A stretch of DNA of 64,000 bases, taken from NCBI RefSeq assembly GCF_002733955.1, contig NZ_NVXQ01000001.1, positions 248,001 to 312,000 of the forward strand, given 5' to 3'. Under the pieces are notes generated by a model. That model did not search any database. It was not told the origin of the DNA and was given only the letters and a program-made list of their open reading frames with translations. This DNA is from Hoeflea sp. GTDB lineage: Bacteria > Pseudomonadota > Alphaproteobacteria > Rhizobiales > Rhizobiaceae. A program made the translations under genes and the position numbers. The first letter of the stretch is position 1; each line of letters starts with the position of its first letter. Below, in pieces: positions 10,546 through 19,687 of this stretch.

Positions 10546-11187
10546 TCACGACGCCCGGCGGGTGAAGGCGGCGGCGATTCCGGCCATCATCAACAGCGAT
10601 CCCCCGCTGCGCATGGCAATTTTCATCACTTTCGGCCTGCGGATGGTCTGCCGCGCACCGGCCGCCGCAAAGGTAAACACGGCTGCATTGATAATCCCGA
10701 GAGCTGTGAAGGTCAGCACATAGGCCGCTGCCTGCGGCACGTAGGGCAGGGCGGGATCGATGAATTGCGGCACGAAGGCCACGAAGAACAGGATGCCTTT
10801 CGGATTGAGCGCCGTGATGAGAAAGGAATCGCGGAATATGACTGCCGTATTGGCCGGCGTCTCAGCGACTTCGGCATCGGCCATGTCTGGCAGCGTCACC
10901 GGCGTCCGCCACATCTTGTAACCGATCCAGATCAGGTAGGCAGCGCCGACGAGTTTCAGAACCTGGAACAGCGAGGCCGATGCCGCAAGCAGCGCGCCTG
11001 CGCCTGCAATGGAAAGCGAAGTCGCCAGCAGATCCCCGAGGCCAACGCCGATCACACTTGCCAGCGCAACCTTGCGCCCATGCGCCAGAGCCTGGGTGAT
11101 CACCATGATGATGGTTGGGCCAGGGATCACCAGCAGGATGACGCTGGCCAGGACGAAAGCGGCGAAATGTTCAACTGAGATCGGCAT
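10546..11187 (-). CDS. LysE/RhtB family amino-acid exporter
   Basis: The 213-residue membrane protein has the LysE/RhtB pattern: FVLASVILLVIPGPTIIMVI at the N-terminus (the conserved PGP motif), LKLVGAAYLIWIGYKMWR mid-protein and ALNPKGILFFVAFVPQF in the third region. About six helices fit the family. These proteins export amino acids such as lysine, homoserine or threonine by proton exchange; the substrate is not predictable here. It appears to be the first gene of the run toward rsmE and gshA. Confidence 0.92.
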   Translation of the reverse strand: MPISVEHFAAFVLASVILLVIPGPTIIMVITQALAHGRKVALASVIGVGLGDLLATSLSIAGAGALLAASASLFQVLKLVGAAYLIWIGYKMWRTPVTLPDMADAEVAETPANTAVIFRDSFLITALNPKGILFFVAFVPQFIDPALPYVPQAAAYVLTFTALGIINAAVFTFAAAGARQTIRRPKVMKIAMRSGGSLLMMAGIAAAFTRRAS

Positions 11188-11332
11188 GTGAGGGCCCCGA
11201 TGATTGGCGTCATCTCAACCAAGCCGGATAATCTGCCTTGGGTCAACGGCTGCGGGTCTTGGGGCCAGGGTGAAATGTCCGTTTTCGAACCTCTGCTTAT
11301 CTCCGCCCTGGTCTCAAGCCCGCCCGATGGCT

Positions 11333-12004
11333 TCACTCGACCACGATGACGTGCAACGCCCGCGGGCCATGCGCGCCGAGCAGGATGGTTTGCTCGATAT
11401 CGCCCGAGCGTGACGGCCCGGTGATCAGGTTGAGCGCACGCGGCATTTCGCCCTTGCCCTGCTTCTTGCGAACCATGGCCCAGACACTTTCCATGTCGCC
11501 CTTGATGTCGGCGGCCTTGATCACGACGATGTGGTGCTCCGGCAGGAAGTTGATGGTGGTCGGATTGTCCTGTCCCGACATCATCGCCACGGTGCCGGTC
11601 TCGGCAATGCCTGCTGTGGCGTGGCTGACACCGGCGAGATCACCGCCATCCGATAGCCCATAGCGCAGTTCCAGATTCTTCTCGGTTTCCCATCCGGCTT
11701 TCTTCAGCCGCTCGTCGGCGCCCATTCGGATCGCTGCCGGCAGGTTGCGGGCTCTGAGATAGCCCGAGACTTCCCCGGCCACCTCGCCATAGGTGCTGAC
11801 CCGAGCCAGCGTTGCGCCGAACTGTTCGGCCATCTCGCAAAACAGCTCGACTTGCTCCGCCTTCGGCAGCTTGGCCCTGCCGGGTATGATACCGGTCGGC
11901 GTGTCTGCGAGCCGTTCCAGCACGGCCTTGCGGCGGTCGTCATTGGACGCCGGGCTCCCCATGGTGGCCCGGATCTTGCCCAGAATGCTGTCGCGCGCGC
12001 TCAA
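11333..12004 (-). CDS. lutC: Lactate utilization protein C (LUD domain)
   Basis: The 223-residue protein belongs to the LutC/YkgG (LUD domain) family, a subunit of the LutABC complex that oxidises L-lactate to pyruvate. It starts MSARDSILGKIRATMG. The LUD core includes AGVSHATAGIAETGTV and ITGPSRSGDIEQTILLGAHGPR. Its ATG overlaps the lutB stop (12001-12004), and it is the last gene of the operon. The LUD domain binds a small ligand and may hold the catalytic core, but its mechanism is not settled. Confidence 0.93.
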   Translation of the reverse strand: MSARDSILGKIRATMGSPASNDDRRKAVLERLADTPTGIIPGRAKLPKAEQVELFCEMAEQFGATLARVSTYGEVAGEVSGYLRARNLPAAIRMGADERLKKAGWETEKNLELRYGLSDGGDLAGVSHATAGIAETGTVAMMSGQDNPTTINFLPEHHIVVIKAADIKGDMESVWAMVRKKQGKGEMPRALNLITGPSRSGDIEQTILLGAHGPRALHVIVVE

Positions 12005-13437
12005 TGCCCCGCCTCCTGCTTGAGCGCCTCACGCTGCGCCCAGGCCTGCTGGAACGTCCGGCCCTCGGGTGCGGGCAGGTCGCGGTAGCGGGTCCATCCA
12101 CCAGCGAACGGCAGCGCATGGAAGCGCCGCGACGTACCGCCAAACAGTGACAGCAGCGGCATCCCCAAGGAGGCAGCAAACCGGTAAAGCTTTGGCCGTT
12201 TGGCAAAAAAGGCCCAGGCCTTCAGCCCGTAGCGGGCGACTGCAGGCGTCAGATTGCGTTCGAACTCGCGCTCGCGCCAGTGCCGCATCATTTTTGGCAG
12301 CGGTATCCGCATCGGACAGACGGCCTCGCAGCGGCCGCAGAAGGTCGAGGCGTTGGGCAATTGTCCGGTCTCGTCGATGCCGTTGAGCGAGGGCGTCAGC
12401 ACCGCGCCCATCGGGCCGGGATAGACCGAGCCATAGGCGTGGCCGCCGACCGCGTGATAGACCGGGCAATGGTTCATGCAGGCGCCGCAGCGGATGCAGC
12501 GCAGCATGTCCTGATACTCGGTGCCGAGCATCGCCGAGCGGCCATTGTCCAGGAGCACCACGTGATATTCATCCGGCCCGTCCGGGTCTTCTTCGCGCTT
12601 CGGCCCGGTGGAAAACGTCGTGTAGACGCTCATGTCCTGCCCGGTGGCCGAGCGCGCCAGCACCCGCAGGATCTGAGAGGTGTCTTCCAGCGTCGGCACG
12701 ATCTTCTCGATCGAGGCGACAACCACATGCACCTTGCCCAGCGTCTGCGTCAGGTCGCCATTGCCCTCATTGGTAACGATCACCGAGCTGCCGGTTTCGG
12801 CAATCAGAAAATTGGCGCCGGTGATGCCGACATCCGCCGCGAAATAGCGCTGGCGTAGTACTTCGCGGGCTTCGCTGAGCAGCGAGACCGGCTCGGTCAG
12901 ATCGCGGTCCTTGGCCAGATGCGTGTGCACCCGGCGGAAGTCGCCCTCGACCTGTTCCTTGTTGAGATGCACCGCCGGCGCGATGATATGGCTCGGGTGC
13001 TCGCCGCGCAGCTGGATGATGTATTCGCCCAGATCGGTTTCCACCGGCTCGATGCCATTGGCTGACAGATGATCGTTGAGCGCGATCTCCTCGGTGATCA
13101 TCGACTTGCCCTTGGTCACCGTGCGGGCATTGGCCTTTTTGCAGATGTCGAGCACGATCCGGCGCGCGTCTTCTGCCGTTTCCGCCCAGTGAACATGTCC
13201 CCCCGCGGCCGTGACCTTGCGCTCGTATTCCTCGAGGTAAAGGTCGAGATGAGCCAGCGTGTGGTTCTTGATGTCACGGGCATTGTCGCGCAACGCATCA
13301 AATTCCGGCAGCGCGTCGGCAGCCTTCTGGCGCTTGCCGATAAAGCCTTTCTCGACATTGCCGAGCGCCTTCTGCAATTGCGCGTCGACAAGCGCTTTCG
13401 AGGCATTGGCCTTGAACTTGTTGGCGGTGAGTTCCAT
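12001..13437 (-). CDS. lutB: Lactate utilization protein B (Fe-S protein with LUD domain)
   Basis: LutB (LldF) is the iron-sulfur electron-transfer subunit of the lactate oxidation complex. The 478-residue protein has an N-terminal LUD region (VTKGKSMITEEIALNDHL, NFLIAETGSSVIVTNEGN). A ferredoxin-like pair of clusters follows: CIRCGACMNHCP near residue 318 and CGRCEAVCPM near 368. DUF3390 forms the C-terminus. It lies 21 bases downstream of lutA and overlaps lutC by four bases. Confidence 0.95.
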   Translation of the reverse strand: MELTANKFKANASKALVDAQLQKALGNVEKGFIGKRQKAADALPEFDALRDNARDIKNHTLAHLDLYLEEYERKVTAAGGHVHWAETAEDARRIVLDICKKANARTVTKGKSMITEEIALNDHLSANGIEPVETDLGEYIIQLRGEHPSHIIAPAVHLNKEQVEGDFRRVHTHLAKDRDLTEPVSLLSEAREVLRQRYFAADVGITGANFLIAETGSSVIVTNEGNGDLTQTLGKVHVVVASIEKIVPTLEDTSQILRVLARSATGQDMSVYTTFSTGPKREEDPDGPDEYHVVLLDNGRSAMLGTEYQDMLRCIRCGACMNHCPVYHAVGGHAYGSVYPGPMGAVLTPSLNGIDETGQLPNASTFCGRCEAVCPMRIPLPKMMRHWREREFERNLTPAVARYGLKAWAFFAKRPKLYRFAASLGMPLLSLFGGTSRRFHALPFAGGWTRYRDLPAPEGRTFQQAWAQREALKQEAGH

Positions 13438-13458
13438 CGAGAGTGTCTCCTGTTCCGC

Positions 13459-14244
13459 CTATTTGCCGGAGCCGGCGATCGGCGGCTGGCTGGTCATGCC
13501 CGCAAGCACCTCGGCGACGTGGCGAACCTCGACATCCGATCCCTGGCGCTTGAGCTTGCCGGCCATGTTCATCAGGCAGCCGAGATCACCGGCCAGCAGC
13601 ATGTCGGCGCCGGACGCATCGATATTGCCGACCTTCTTGGTGACGATGGCATTGGAGATGTCGGAATACTTGACGCAGAAGGTGCCGCCGAAACCGCAGC
13701 AGACATGCGAATCCGTCATTTCCTGAACTTCAAGCCCGCTGACATTGCCCAGCAGCTTGCGCGGCTGCTCGCTGATATTGAGCTCCCGCAAACCCGAACA
13801 GGAATCGTGATAGGTGATCCTGGCCTTGAGCTGTGCGCCGGTGTCGCGCACCATCATCACGTCGGTGAGAAACGAAATCAGCTCGTGGCACTTGGCGGAA
13901 AAGGTCCTGGATCTCTCTTCCCAGGCAGGATCGCCCTCAAACAGGCCGGGATAGTGCTTTTTCAGCATCGAGGCGCAGGACCCGGAGGGCGCGACGACGA
14001 AGTCGAATTCCTCGAAGGCCTCGATCACCTGTTCGGCGATTTCGCGCGTGTCTGCCCGGTCCCCGGTGTTGTAGGCCGGCTGGCCGCAACAGGTCTGCGC
14101 CACCGGCACATGCACTTCGCATCCGGCATCCTGCAGCAGCTTGACGCTGGCAAATCCGACCGATGGCCTGAAAAGGTCGACCAGACAGGTCGCGAAAAGC
14201 CCGACACGTGGTTGCCTGGCGGACTTCGTTTCACTCGACGTCAC
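13459..14244 (-). CDS. lutA: Lactate utilization protein A (CCG-domain oxidoreductase)
   Basis: LutA (LldE) is the heterodisulfide-reductase-like subunit of the LutABC lactate oxidase. The 261-residue product has two CCG modules: VAQTCCGQPAYNTGD near residue 50 and SHVCCGFGGTFCVKYSDIS near 190. These bind an Fe-S cluster. Its ATG overlaps the stop of the GntR gene (14241-14244), so regulator and enzyme are translated together. A GTG or ATG further in is possible, but the full length fits the family. Confidence 0.94.
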   Translation of the reverse strand: MTSSETKSARQPRVGLFATCLVDLFRPSVGFASVKLLQDAGCEVHVPVAQTCCGQPAYNTGDRADTREIAEQVIEAFEEFDFVVAPSGSCASMLKKHYPGLFEGDPAWEERSRTFSAKCHELISFLTDVMMVRDTGAQLKARITYHDSCSGLRELNISEQPRKLLGNVSGLEVQEMTDSHVCCGFGGTFCVKYSDISNAIVTKKVGNIDASGADMLLAGDLGCLMNMAGKLKRQGSDVEVRHVAEVLAGMTSQPPIAGSGK

Positions 14245-15062
14245 TCTGCCGCCTCCGTTTGTTTGGGTGTTTTGGTTCCGCCCGAGAGATCCGGCGCGCG
14301 CTGTTGCAGCCGCAGCTTGGAGACCCGTTCCCAGTCACCAGAGCGTTCTGCATCGGTCATGGCGCGGGAGACGAAATCAATATGCGCCTGGGCCGCACGC
14401 CGCGCCGCGTCCGGGCTGGCAGCCATCACCGCATCGTAAATCGCAACGTGATGTTCCAGCAACTGATCCCGCGCACCCGGTAGATTGTAGACCATGGCCC
14501 GGTTGTAAAACACGCCCTCGGCCAGCAGCCGGTAACAGGATCTGAGCGTATGCAGCAGGATTATGTTGTGCGCGCACTCGCCGATGGCGTTGTGAAACTC
14601 GACATCGATGCCGGCTTCTTCCTCGAAATCGTCTTTCTCGTGAGCCGCCTTCATCGAGGTGATGATCCGTGTCAGAAGCGCCCGGTCTGCCTCGGTCGCC
14701 CTCCGGGCGGCAAATTCGGCGGCAATGCCCTCGATCTCGCGGCGGTATTCCAGATAATCCAGCGTCGCCTTGTGGTGCCGTGCAATCAGCTCCATTACCG
14801 GACGGGTGAACACCTGTCCGATCACGTCGGCAACAAAGGTTCCACCGCCATGCTGCGTGTTGAGCAGTCCACGGCCTTCGAGCACCTTCAGAGCCTCGCG
14901 CAGGATCGGCCGGGAAACATCGAATTGCTTGGCGAGTTCGCGTTCGCCCGGAAGTCGGTCACCAACGCGCAGGATGCCTTCCAGCACCAGGATCTCGATC
15001 TGATGAACAACTTCATCAGCCGTCCGGCTGTGCTCGATCCGTGCAAAAATGTCAGTGGCCAT
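14241..15062 (-). CDS. FadR-type GntR transcriptional regulator, probable lactate regulator
   Basis: The 273-residue protein has an N-terminal GntR winged helix (VVHQIEILVLEGIL then GERELAKQFDVSRPILREALKVLEGRGLL, about residues 14-68) and an FCD ligand domain. The FCD region shows EFHNAIGECAHNIILLHTL and LEHHVAIYDAVMAASPDAAR, which include the metal-binding histidines. The start at 15062 follows GGAGCGGGAAA; an ATG 18 bases earlier leaves too little spacing. It is the first gene of a coupled operon with lutABC, so it probably represses that operon until lactate or a related acid is bound, like LldR. The ligand is inferred from context. Confidence 0.88.
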   Translation of the reverse strand: MATDIFARIEHSRTADEVVHQIEILVLEGILRVGDRLPGERELAKQFDVSRPILREALKVLEGRGLLNTQHGGGTFVADVIGQVFTRPVMELIARHHKATLDYLEYRREIEGIAAEFAARRATEADRALLTRIITSMKAAHEKDDFEEEAGIDVEFHNAIGECAHNIILLHTLRSCYRLLAEGVFYNRAMVYNLPGARDQLLEHHVAIYDAVMAASPDAARRAAQAHIDFVSRAMTDAERSGDWERVSKLRLQQRAPDLSGGTKTPKQTEAAE

Positions 15063-15309
15063 TGCCGTTTCCCGCTCCATCCTCGTCGGGAGCGTATCAA
15101 GGGTCGGGAAAGGTGGTCAATATTTTTATCCAGTTTATGGCAAGTTTCGTGCCGCCAGCGGGCCGTGGAAGCGAACATATTGCGGCTTCGGACCGCACTG
15201 CGGCGTCGCCGGGCCTGCGGGGATTGTACACATCGCAGCTCTTCTGGTCGCTATCGCAAACGTTTCGGCCTCACGGCATCAGCAGCCGCGGTCACTGAGT
15301 CTTGCCAAG

Positions 15310-16221
15310 CTAGCGGTCGTTTTGCTGGGTGTCCCAATAGGGCGTTGGACCGTAGAGTTCGGCCAGGTAATCGATGAACAGCCGCACCTTGGCGGGCAGA
15401 AATCTGCGGCTGGCATAGACCGCATGAATGGCCACGTTGCGGGAGCCTTCGTAAGCTGGCAGAACCTGGATCAGCCGTCCGTCGCTAAGTTCCGCACCGA
15501 TGTCCCAGGTCGAGCGCAGGGCGATGCCGACTCCGCCGATCACCGCTTCGCGCACCACTTCGCTCGAGTTGGTTTGCAGTGGTCCGATCGGGCGGTGGAT
15601 CATTTCTCCTTGCGGGCCTTCGAGCTTCCAGGCGTCATTGTTGTGCGGCGCCAGGCAGACGTGGCGATCGAGATCGTCCAGCGTCTCGGGGGTCCCGTGC
15701 CGGTCCAGATATTCCGGCGAAGCGACCAGAATTCGGCGAACAGGCGCGAGTTTTCGTGCCACGAGGCTGGAATCGCTCAGTTCCGCAATGCGAATTGCGA
15801 GATCATAGCCATCTCCGACAATATCGACAAATTCGTCCCGCAGCATCAGATTGACACCCAGATCCGGATTGGCTTGCATGAAGGCGTTGATGTGCGGCGC
15901 GATGTGCATGCGCCCGAACGAGGTTGGTGCCGAGACTTTCAACACGCCATGCGCCAGGGCCGAGCGCCGTGACACGAAAGCTTCTGCCTCTTCAATGCCG
16001 GCCAGGATTGCGACCACGCGTTCGTAAAACCCCTGGCCGGCTTCGGTCAGAGAGATCTGGCGCGTGGTGCGCTGCATCAAACGGGTGCCGAGCCTGTCTT
16101 CGAGCCGGCGAAGCCGCTTGGACACCACAGCGGGAGACAGGCCGAGTTCGCGCCCGGCCGCCGACATCGATCCGGCGGACACGACGCGGGCGAAAATCTC
16201 CAAGTCTCCCAAATTGTTCAT
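15310..16221 (-). CDS. LysR-type regulator, probable glc operon regulator
   Basis: The 303-residue protein has a LysR winged helix-turn-helix (MNNLGDLEIFARVVSAGSMSA, then SPAVVSKRLRRLEDRL, residues 1-60). The effector domain begins GVLKVSAPTSFGRMHIAPH. The family features suggest the DsdC/CrgA-like branch. It is divergent from glcD with 233 bases between the starts, and a TGGT-N11-ACCA site lies in that gap. Control of glycolate oxidation is therefore inferred from position. Confidence 0.9.
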   Translation of the reverse strand: MNNLGDLEIFARVVSAGSMSAAGRELGLSPAVVSKRLRRLEDRLGTRLMQRTTRQISLTEAGQGFYERVVAILAGIEEAEAFVSRRSALAHGVLKVSAPTSFGRMHIAPHINAFMQANPDLGVNLMLRDEFVDIVGDGYDLAIRIAELSDSSLVARKLAPVRRILVASPEYLDRHGTPETLDDLDRHVCLAPHNNDAWKLEGPQGEMIHRPIGPLQTNSSEVVREAVIGGVGIALRSTWDIGAELSDGRLIQVLPAYEGSRNVAIHAVYASRRFLPAKVRLFIDYLAELYGPTPYWDTQQNDR

Positions 16222-16379
16222 GCTGGGTGGTTTCTCCCTATTGGGGCTGCATTGATACCAATACGCGCATGGTGCCGGTCTAGATCATTATTGTACAAAA
16301 CCTGAAGAGGCGCGACCGCAGGAGAACCTTGTCACAGGCGCGGTATAGGCAATTCCGCATTGCCGTGACATGAAAAAAG

Positions 16380-16398
16380 TGGTAAATAAAAAATACCA
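16380..16398. promoter_or_regulatory. LysR-type operator in the lysR/glcD intergenic region
   Basis: TGGT (16380-16383), eleven A/T bases, ACCA (16395-16398). This fits the LysR T-N11-A box with symmetric arms. It lies about 56 bases before the glcD start and about 160 from the lysR start. GAGGGAGGAAG is the glcD ribosome binding site. Confidence 0.6.
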
Positions 16399-16454
16399 GT
16401 TGCAGCCCGCTTGCCGCTCTTTCGTCGGCATGGGGCGGGTCGAGGGAGGAAGTC

Positions 16455-17939
16455 ATGTCGGAATTGATTGCTTTTCAGGAACCTGACCGTGCGGTCATTC
16501 AGCGCCGCCCTGCAATCATTGCCGTCCTTGCGGATCTGCTTCCCGAAGGCTGCCTGATCACCGAGGAACGAGAGCTGGTGCCGTTTGACACTGATGCCTT
16601 CGTGTCTTACCGGCGCATGCCTCTGGCCGTGGTTCTGCCCGAAACCACCGCGCAGGTCGCAGCCGTTCTCAAATATTGCAACGACAATGCCATTCCGGTC
16701 ATTCCACGCGGCGCCGGCACCTCGCTGTCCGGTGGTGCGATCCCGCAGGAGGATGCCGTTGTCATCGGCGTGTCCAAGATGAACCGGATCCTCGAGGTTG
16801 ATTTCCCCAACCGTGCGGCAATCGTCCAGGCCGGCGTCACCAACATCTCGATCAGCCAGGCCGTCGATGCCGATGGCTTCTTCTACGCACCCGATCCCAG
16901 TTCGCAGCTCGCCTGCACCATCGGCGGCAATATCGGTATGAACTCCGGCGGCGCCCATTGCCTCAAATATGGTGTCACCACCAACAATCTGATGGGCGTC
17001 AAGATGGTCATGTTCGACGGCTCCATCGTCGAAATCGGCGGCAAGGCACTGGATGCGGCGGGTTACGACCTGCTCGGCCTGATCTGCGGATCCGAAGGTC
17101 AGCTGGGCATCGTCACCGAGGCAACGGTCAGGCTGATCGCCAAGCCCGAAGGCGCCCGCCCGGTCCTGTTCGGGTTTGAAAGCTCCGTTGCCGCCGGCGC
17201 CTGCGTCACCGACATCATCGGTTCGGGCATCATCCCGGTCGCCATCGAATTCATGGACAAGCCGGCTATCGAGATCTGCGAAGCCTTTGCCCAGGCCGGA
17301 TATCCGATGGACGTCGAGGCGCTTCTCATCGTCGAGGTCGAGGGCTCCGATGCCGAAATGGACGCCATGCTCGAGCGCATCATCGAGATCGCCCGCAAGC
17401 ACGGCGTCAAGACGATCAAGGAAAGCCAGTCGGCGACCGAAGCGGCACTGATCTGGAAAGGCCGCAAGTCGGCCTTCGGCGCCACCGGCCGGATTGCGGA
17501 TTATATCTGCATGGACGGCACCGTGCCGCTTGGGCAATTGTCGCATGTGCTGGAAAAAACCAGCGAGATCATTAGCCGCTACGGATTGCGCGTCGCCAAC
17601 GTCTTTCATGCCGGTGATGGCAACATGCATCCGCTGATCCTGTTCGACGCCAATGACCCGGAGGAAAGCCTGAAGGCGGAGATGGCTGGCAACGACATCC
17701 TCAAGCTCTGCGTCGATGCCGGCGGCTGCCTGACCGGCGAACATGGCGTCGGCATCGAAAAGCGCGACCTGATGCGTCACCAGTACACCGATGCCGATCT
17801 TGCCCAGCAGATGCGCGTGCGCGCAGCTTTCGATCCGAAATGGATTCTCAATCCCTCCAAGGTGTTCCCGCTCGATGGCCGCAACGGCAGCCAGCCTGGC
17901 AACCAGAGTGCGCTTGACGCCGGAAAGACAGCAGCATGA
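16455..17939 (+). CDS. glcD: Glycolate oxidase FAD subunit
   Basis: GlcD is the flavin subunit that oxidises glycolate to glyoxylate and passes electrons through GlcE/GlcF. The 494-residue protein has the PCMH-type FAD-binding domain: AVVLPETTAQVAAVL, PVIPRGAGTSLSGGA and GCLTGEHGVGIEKRDLM, the latter near the end. It has a usual length. GlcD-like proteins also include D-lactate and 2-hydroxyglutarate dehydrogenases, but GlcE and GlcF alongside support glycolate oxidase. It overlaps glcE by four bases (ATGA). Confidence 0.95.
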   Translation: MSELIAFQEPDRAVIQRRPAIIAVLADLLPEGCLITEERELVPFDTDAFVSYRRMPLAVVLPETTAQVAAVLKYCNDNAIPVIPRGAGTSLSGGAIPQEDAVVIGVSKMNRILEVDFPNRAAIVQAGVTNISISQAVDADGFFYAPDPSSQLACTIGGNIGMNSGGAHCLKYGVTTNNLMGVKMVMFDGSIVEIGGKALDAAGYDLLGLICGSEGQLGIVTEATVRLIAKPEGARPVLFGFESSVAAGACVTDIIGSGIIPVAIEFMDKPAIEICEAFAQAGYPMDVEALLIVEVEGSDAEMDAMLERIIEIARKHGVKTIKESQSATEAALIWKGRKSAFGATGRIADYICMDGTVPLGQLSHVLEKTSEIISRYGLRVANVFHAGDGNMHPLILFDANDPEESLKAEMAGNDILKLCVDAGGCLTGEHGVGIEKRDLMRHQYTDADLAQQMRVRAAFDPKWILNPSKVFPLDGRNGSQPGNQSALDAGKTAA

Positions 17940-19153
17940 GCGCGACCGATATTCAGTACCCCGAAACCGAGCAAGAGGTCGCGCGCCTTGTCACCGAGGC
18001 AAAGGCGTCGAACCTGTCGATCGAGGTCAGGGGCGGTGGCACCAGGCTGGGCCTCGGCAGGCCGTCGCAATCGGCGTCCGCCCTGTCGGTGGCCAAATTG
18101 TCCGGCATTACCAATTACGATCCGTCGGAGCTGGTGATGGCGGCGCGCGCCGGCACCCCGCTGGCCGAAATCGAGGCGGCGCTGGCTGCCAACAACCAGA
18201 TGCTGACCTTCGAGCCGATGGATCACCGTCCGCTGCTGGGCGCAACCGGTGAGCCAACCATAGGCGGTGTGTTTGCAGCCAATGTCTCCGGCCCGCGCCG
18301 CATCTCAGCCGGGGCTGCGCGCGACAATCTGCTCGGCGTTCGCTTCGTCAATGGCTCCGGCGAGATCGTCAAGAGCGGTGGCCGGGTGATGAAGAATGTC
18401 ACCGGCCTTGATCTGGTCAAGCTGATGGCGGGCTCCTGGGGTACTCTCGGTGTGATGTCCGAAGTCACCTTCAAGGTGCTGCCGAGGCCCGAGACGGCGG
18501 TGACCATCGTGGTCTCCGGGCTCAACGATGCCGAAGCTGCCGAGGCCATGGCCGCAGCGCTTGCCATGTCTGTGGAAGTGTCGGGCGCAGCACACCTGCC
18601 TGAAAGCGTCATTCACAAATTCGCCGGCGGCAGCCTCAAGTGTGGTCCCGCCACCGTCCTCCGTCTCGAAGGCCTCGAGCCATCAGTCGAGGTCCGCAGC
18701 GAAAGGCTGCTTGCGGAAATGGGCCGTCGCGGCACTGCCTCGGTGCTTGAGGGGCAGGCATCCCAGGACCTGTGGCGCGAAATCCGCGACGTCGCCCCGT
18801 TCGCTGACGGGACCATGAAGCCGGTCTGGAAAGTCTCGGTGGCGCCCTCTGCCGGGCATCAACTGGTCGCCGCCCTAAGGCTCAAGACCGGCGTTGATGC
18901 CTTTTACGACTGGCAGGGCGGTCTCGTCTGGCTGCGCATGGAAGCCGATCCGGAAGCTGATCTGGTGCGGCAATACATCAAGGTGCTTGGCGGCGGTCAC
19001 GCCACGCTGGTCCGCGCCGACGCTGCAACCCGGGCCTCCGTCCCGGTGTTCGAGCCGCAGCCCAAACCGCTGGAAGCTCTGGCGCGGCGCATCAAGGACC
19101 AGTTCGATCCCGCGGGCCTGCTCAATCCCGGTCGCATGACGGCGGGCATGTGA
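17936..19153 (+). CDS. glcE: Glycolate oxidase subunit GlcE
   Basis: GlcE is the second flavin-domain subunit of glycolate oxidase. The 405-residue protein has an FAD-binding domain at the N-terminus: IEVRGGGTRLGLGRPS near residues 28-43, TNYDPSELVMAARAGTPL near 59-76, and DLVKLMAGSWGTLGVMSEVTFKVLP. It ends FDPAGLLNPGRM. Its ATG overlaps the glcD stop, so expression is coupled. It is followed by DUF4870 and the inserted gene rather than directly by glcF. Confidence 0.94.
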   Translation: MSATDIQYPETEQEVARLVTEAKASNLSIEVRGGGTRLGLGRPSQSASALSVAKLSGITNYDPSELVMAARAGTPLAEIEAALAANNQMLTFEPMDHRPLLGATGEPTIGGVFAANVSGPRRISAGAARDNLLGVRFVNGSGEIVKSGGRVMKNVTGLDLVKLMAGSWGTLGVMSEVTFKVLPRPETAVTIVVSGLNDAEAAEAMAAALAMSVEVSGAAHLPESVIHKFAGGSLKCGPATVLRLEGLEPSVEVRSERLLAEMGRRGTASVLEGQASQDLWREIRDVAPFADGTMKPVWKVSVAPSAGHQLVAALRLKTGVDAFYDWQGGLVWLRMEADPEADLVRQYIKVLGGGHATLVRADAATRASVPVFEPQPKPLEALARRIKDQFDPAGLLNPGRMTAGM

Positions 19154-19207
19154 TAGCATCACGGACCTTGGCAACACGCTGATCGTATCGATACACAGGA
19201 GCAGGCA

Positions 19208-19585
19208 ATGACCAACCCCGATCAAACCCCTGAACCGCGCCAGACCGACCGCTGGCTCGAGCCCGGCAAGACAAATCTGCAGGTGATCTATGTGCTCTAC
19301 CTGGCGAGCTTCGTCATCGGCATCACCGGCATTGTCGGCATCGTGCTCGCCCATCTCAATAGCGGCAAGTCCGAAGCCTGGCTCGAAAGCCACTACACCT
19401 GGACAATCCGCACCTTCTGGCTCGGTCTGCTTGGTGCGCTCGTAAGCGGTCTGTTGATGATTGTCATGATTGGCATGCTGCTGATGCCCCTGGTGGCGCT
19501 CTGGGTCATTATCCGGACGATCGTCGGGCTGCAGAAACTGGGCCGCAACGAAGCAATCGCCAATCCGAAAAGCTGGCTGCTTTGA
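19208..19585 (+). CDS. DUF4870-like membrane protein
   Basis: The 125-residue protein has two or three hydrophobic segments (VIYVLYLASFVIGITGIVGIVLAHL and LLGALVSGLLMIVMIGMLLMPLVALWVII). WLESHYTWTIRTFW lies between them and is typical of DUF4870-type proteins. Its function is unknown. It lies 54 bases after glcE with an ACACAGGAGCAGGCA ribosome binding site, so it is probably part of the glc transcript. The AT-rich inserted gene begins about 100 bases downstream. Confidence 0.75.
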   Translation: MTNPDQTPEPRQTDRWLEPGKTNLQVIYVLYLASFVIGITGIVGIVLAHLNSGKSEAWLESHYTWTIRTFWLGLLGALVSGLLMIVMIGMLLMPLVALWVIIRTIVGLQKLGRNEAIANPKSWLL

Positions 19586-19687
19586 GGTGCGTATACCTGG
19601 ATCAGCCCTCAAATTGGCCGTGCATACCTGATTGCGTCGACTGATTTACGGGGCAAAGTCGGAGATGAATGTCGGAGGGTTGTCAAC

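Noticed and set aside
13069..14439. 456-codon plus-strand frame
   Set aside because: It covers lutB, lutA and part of the GntR gene in antisense and has no domain features.
15063..15309. FadR/LldR operator before the GntR-lut operon
   Set aside because: TGG...CCA repeats exist near 15115-15135, but the spacing does not match the usual TNGTNNNACNA form, so I do not annotate a site.
16332..17780. 482-codon minus-strand frame
   Set aside because: It is antisense to glcD, whose motifs and reading frame are clear. Its sequence is histidine- and aspartate-rich in the way reverse complements of GC-rich genes are, with no family pattern.
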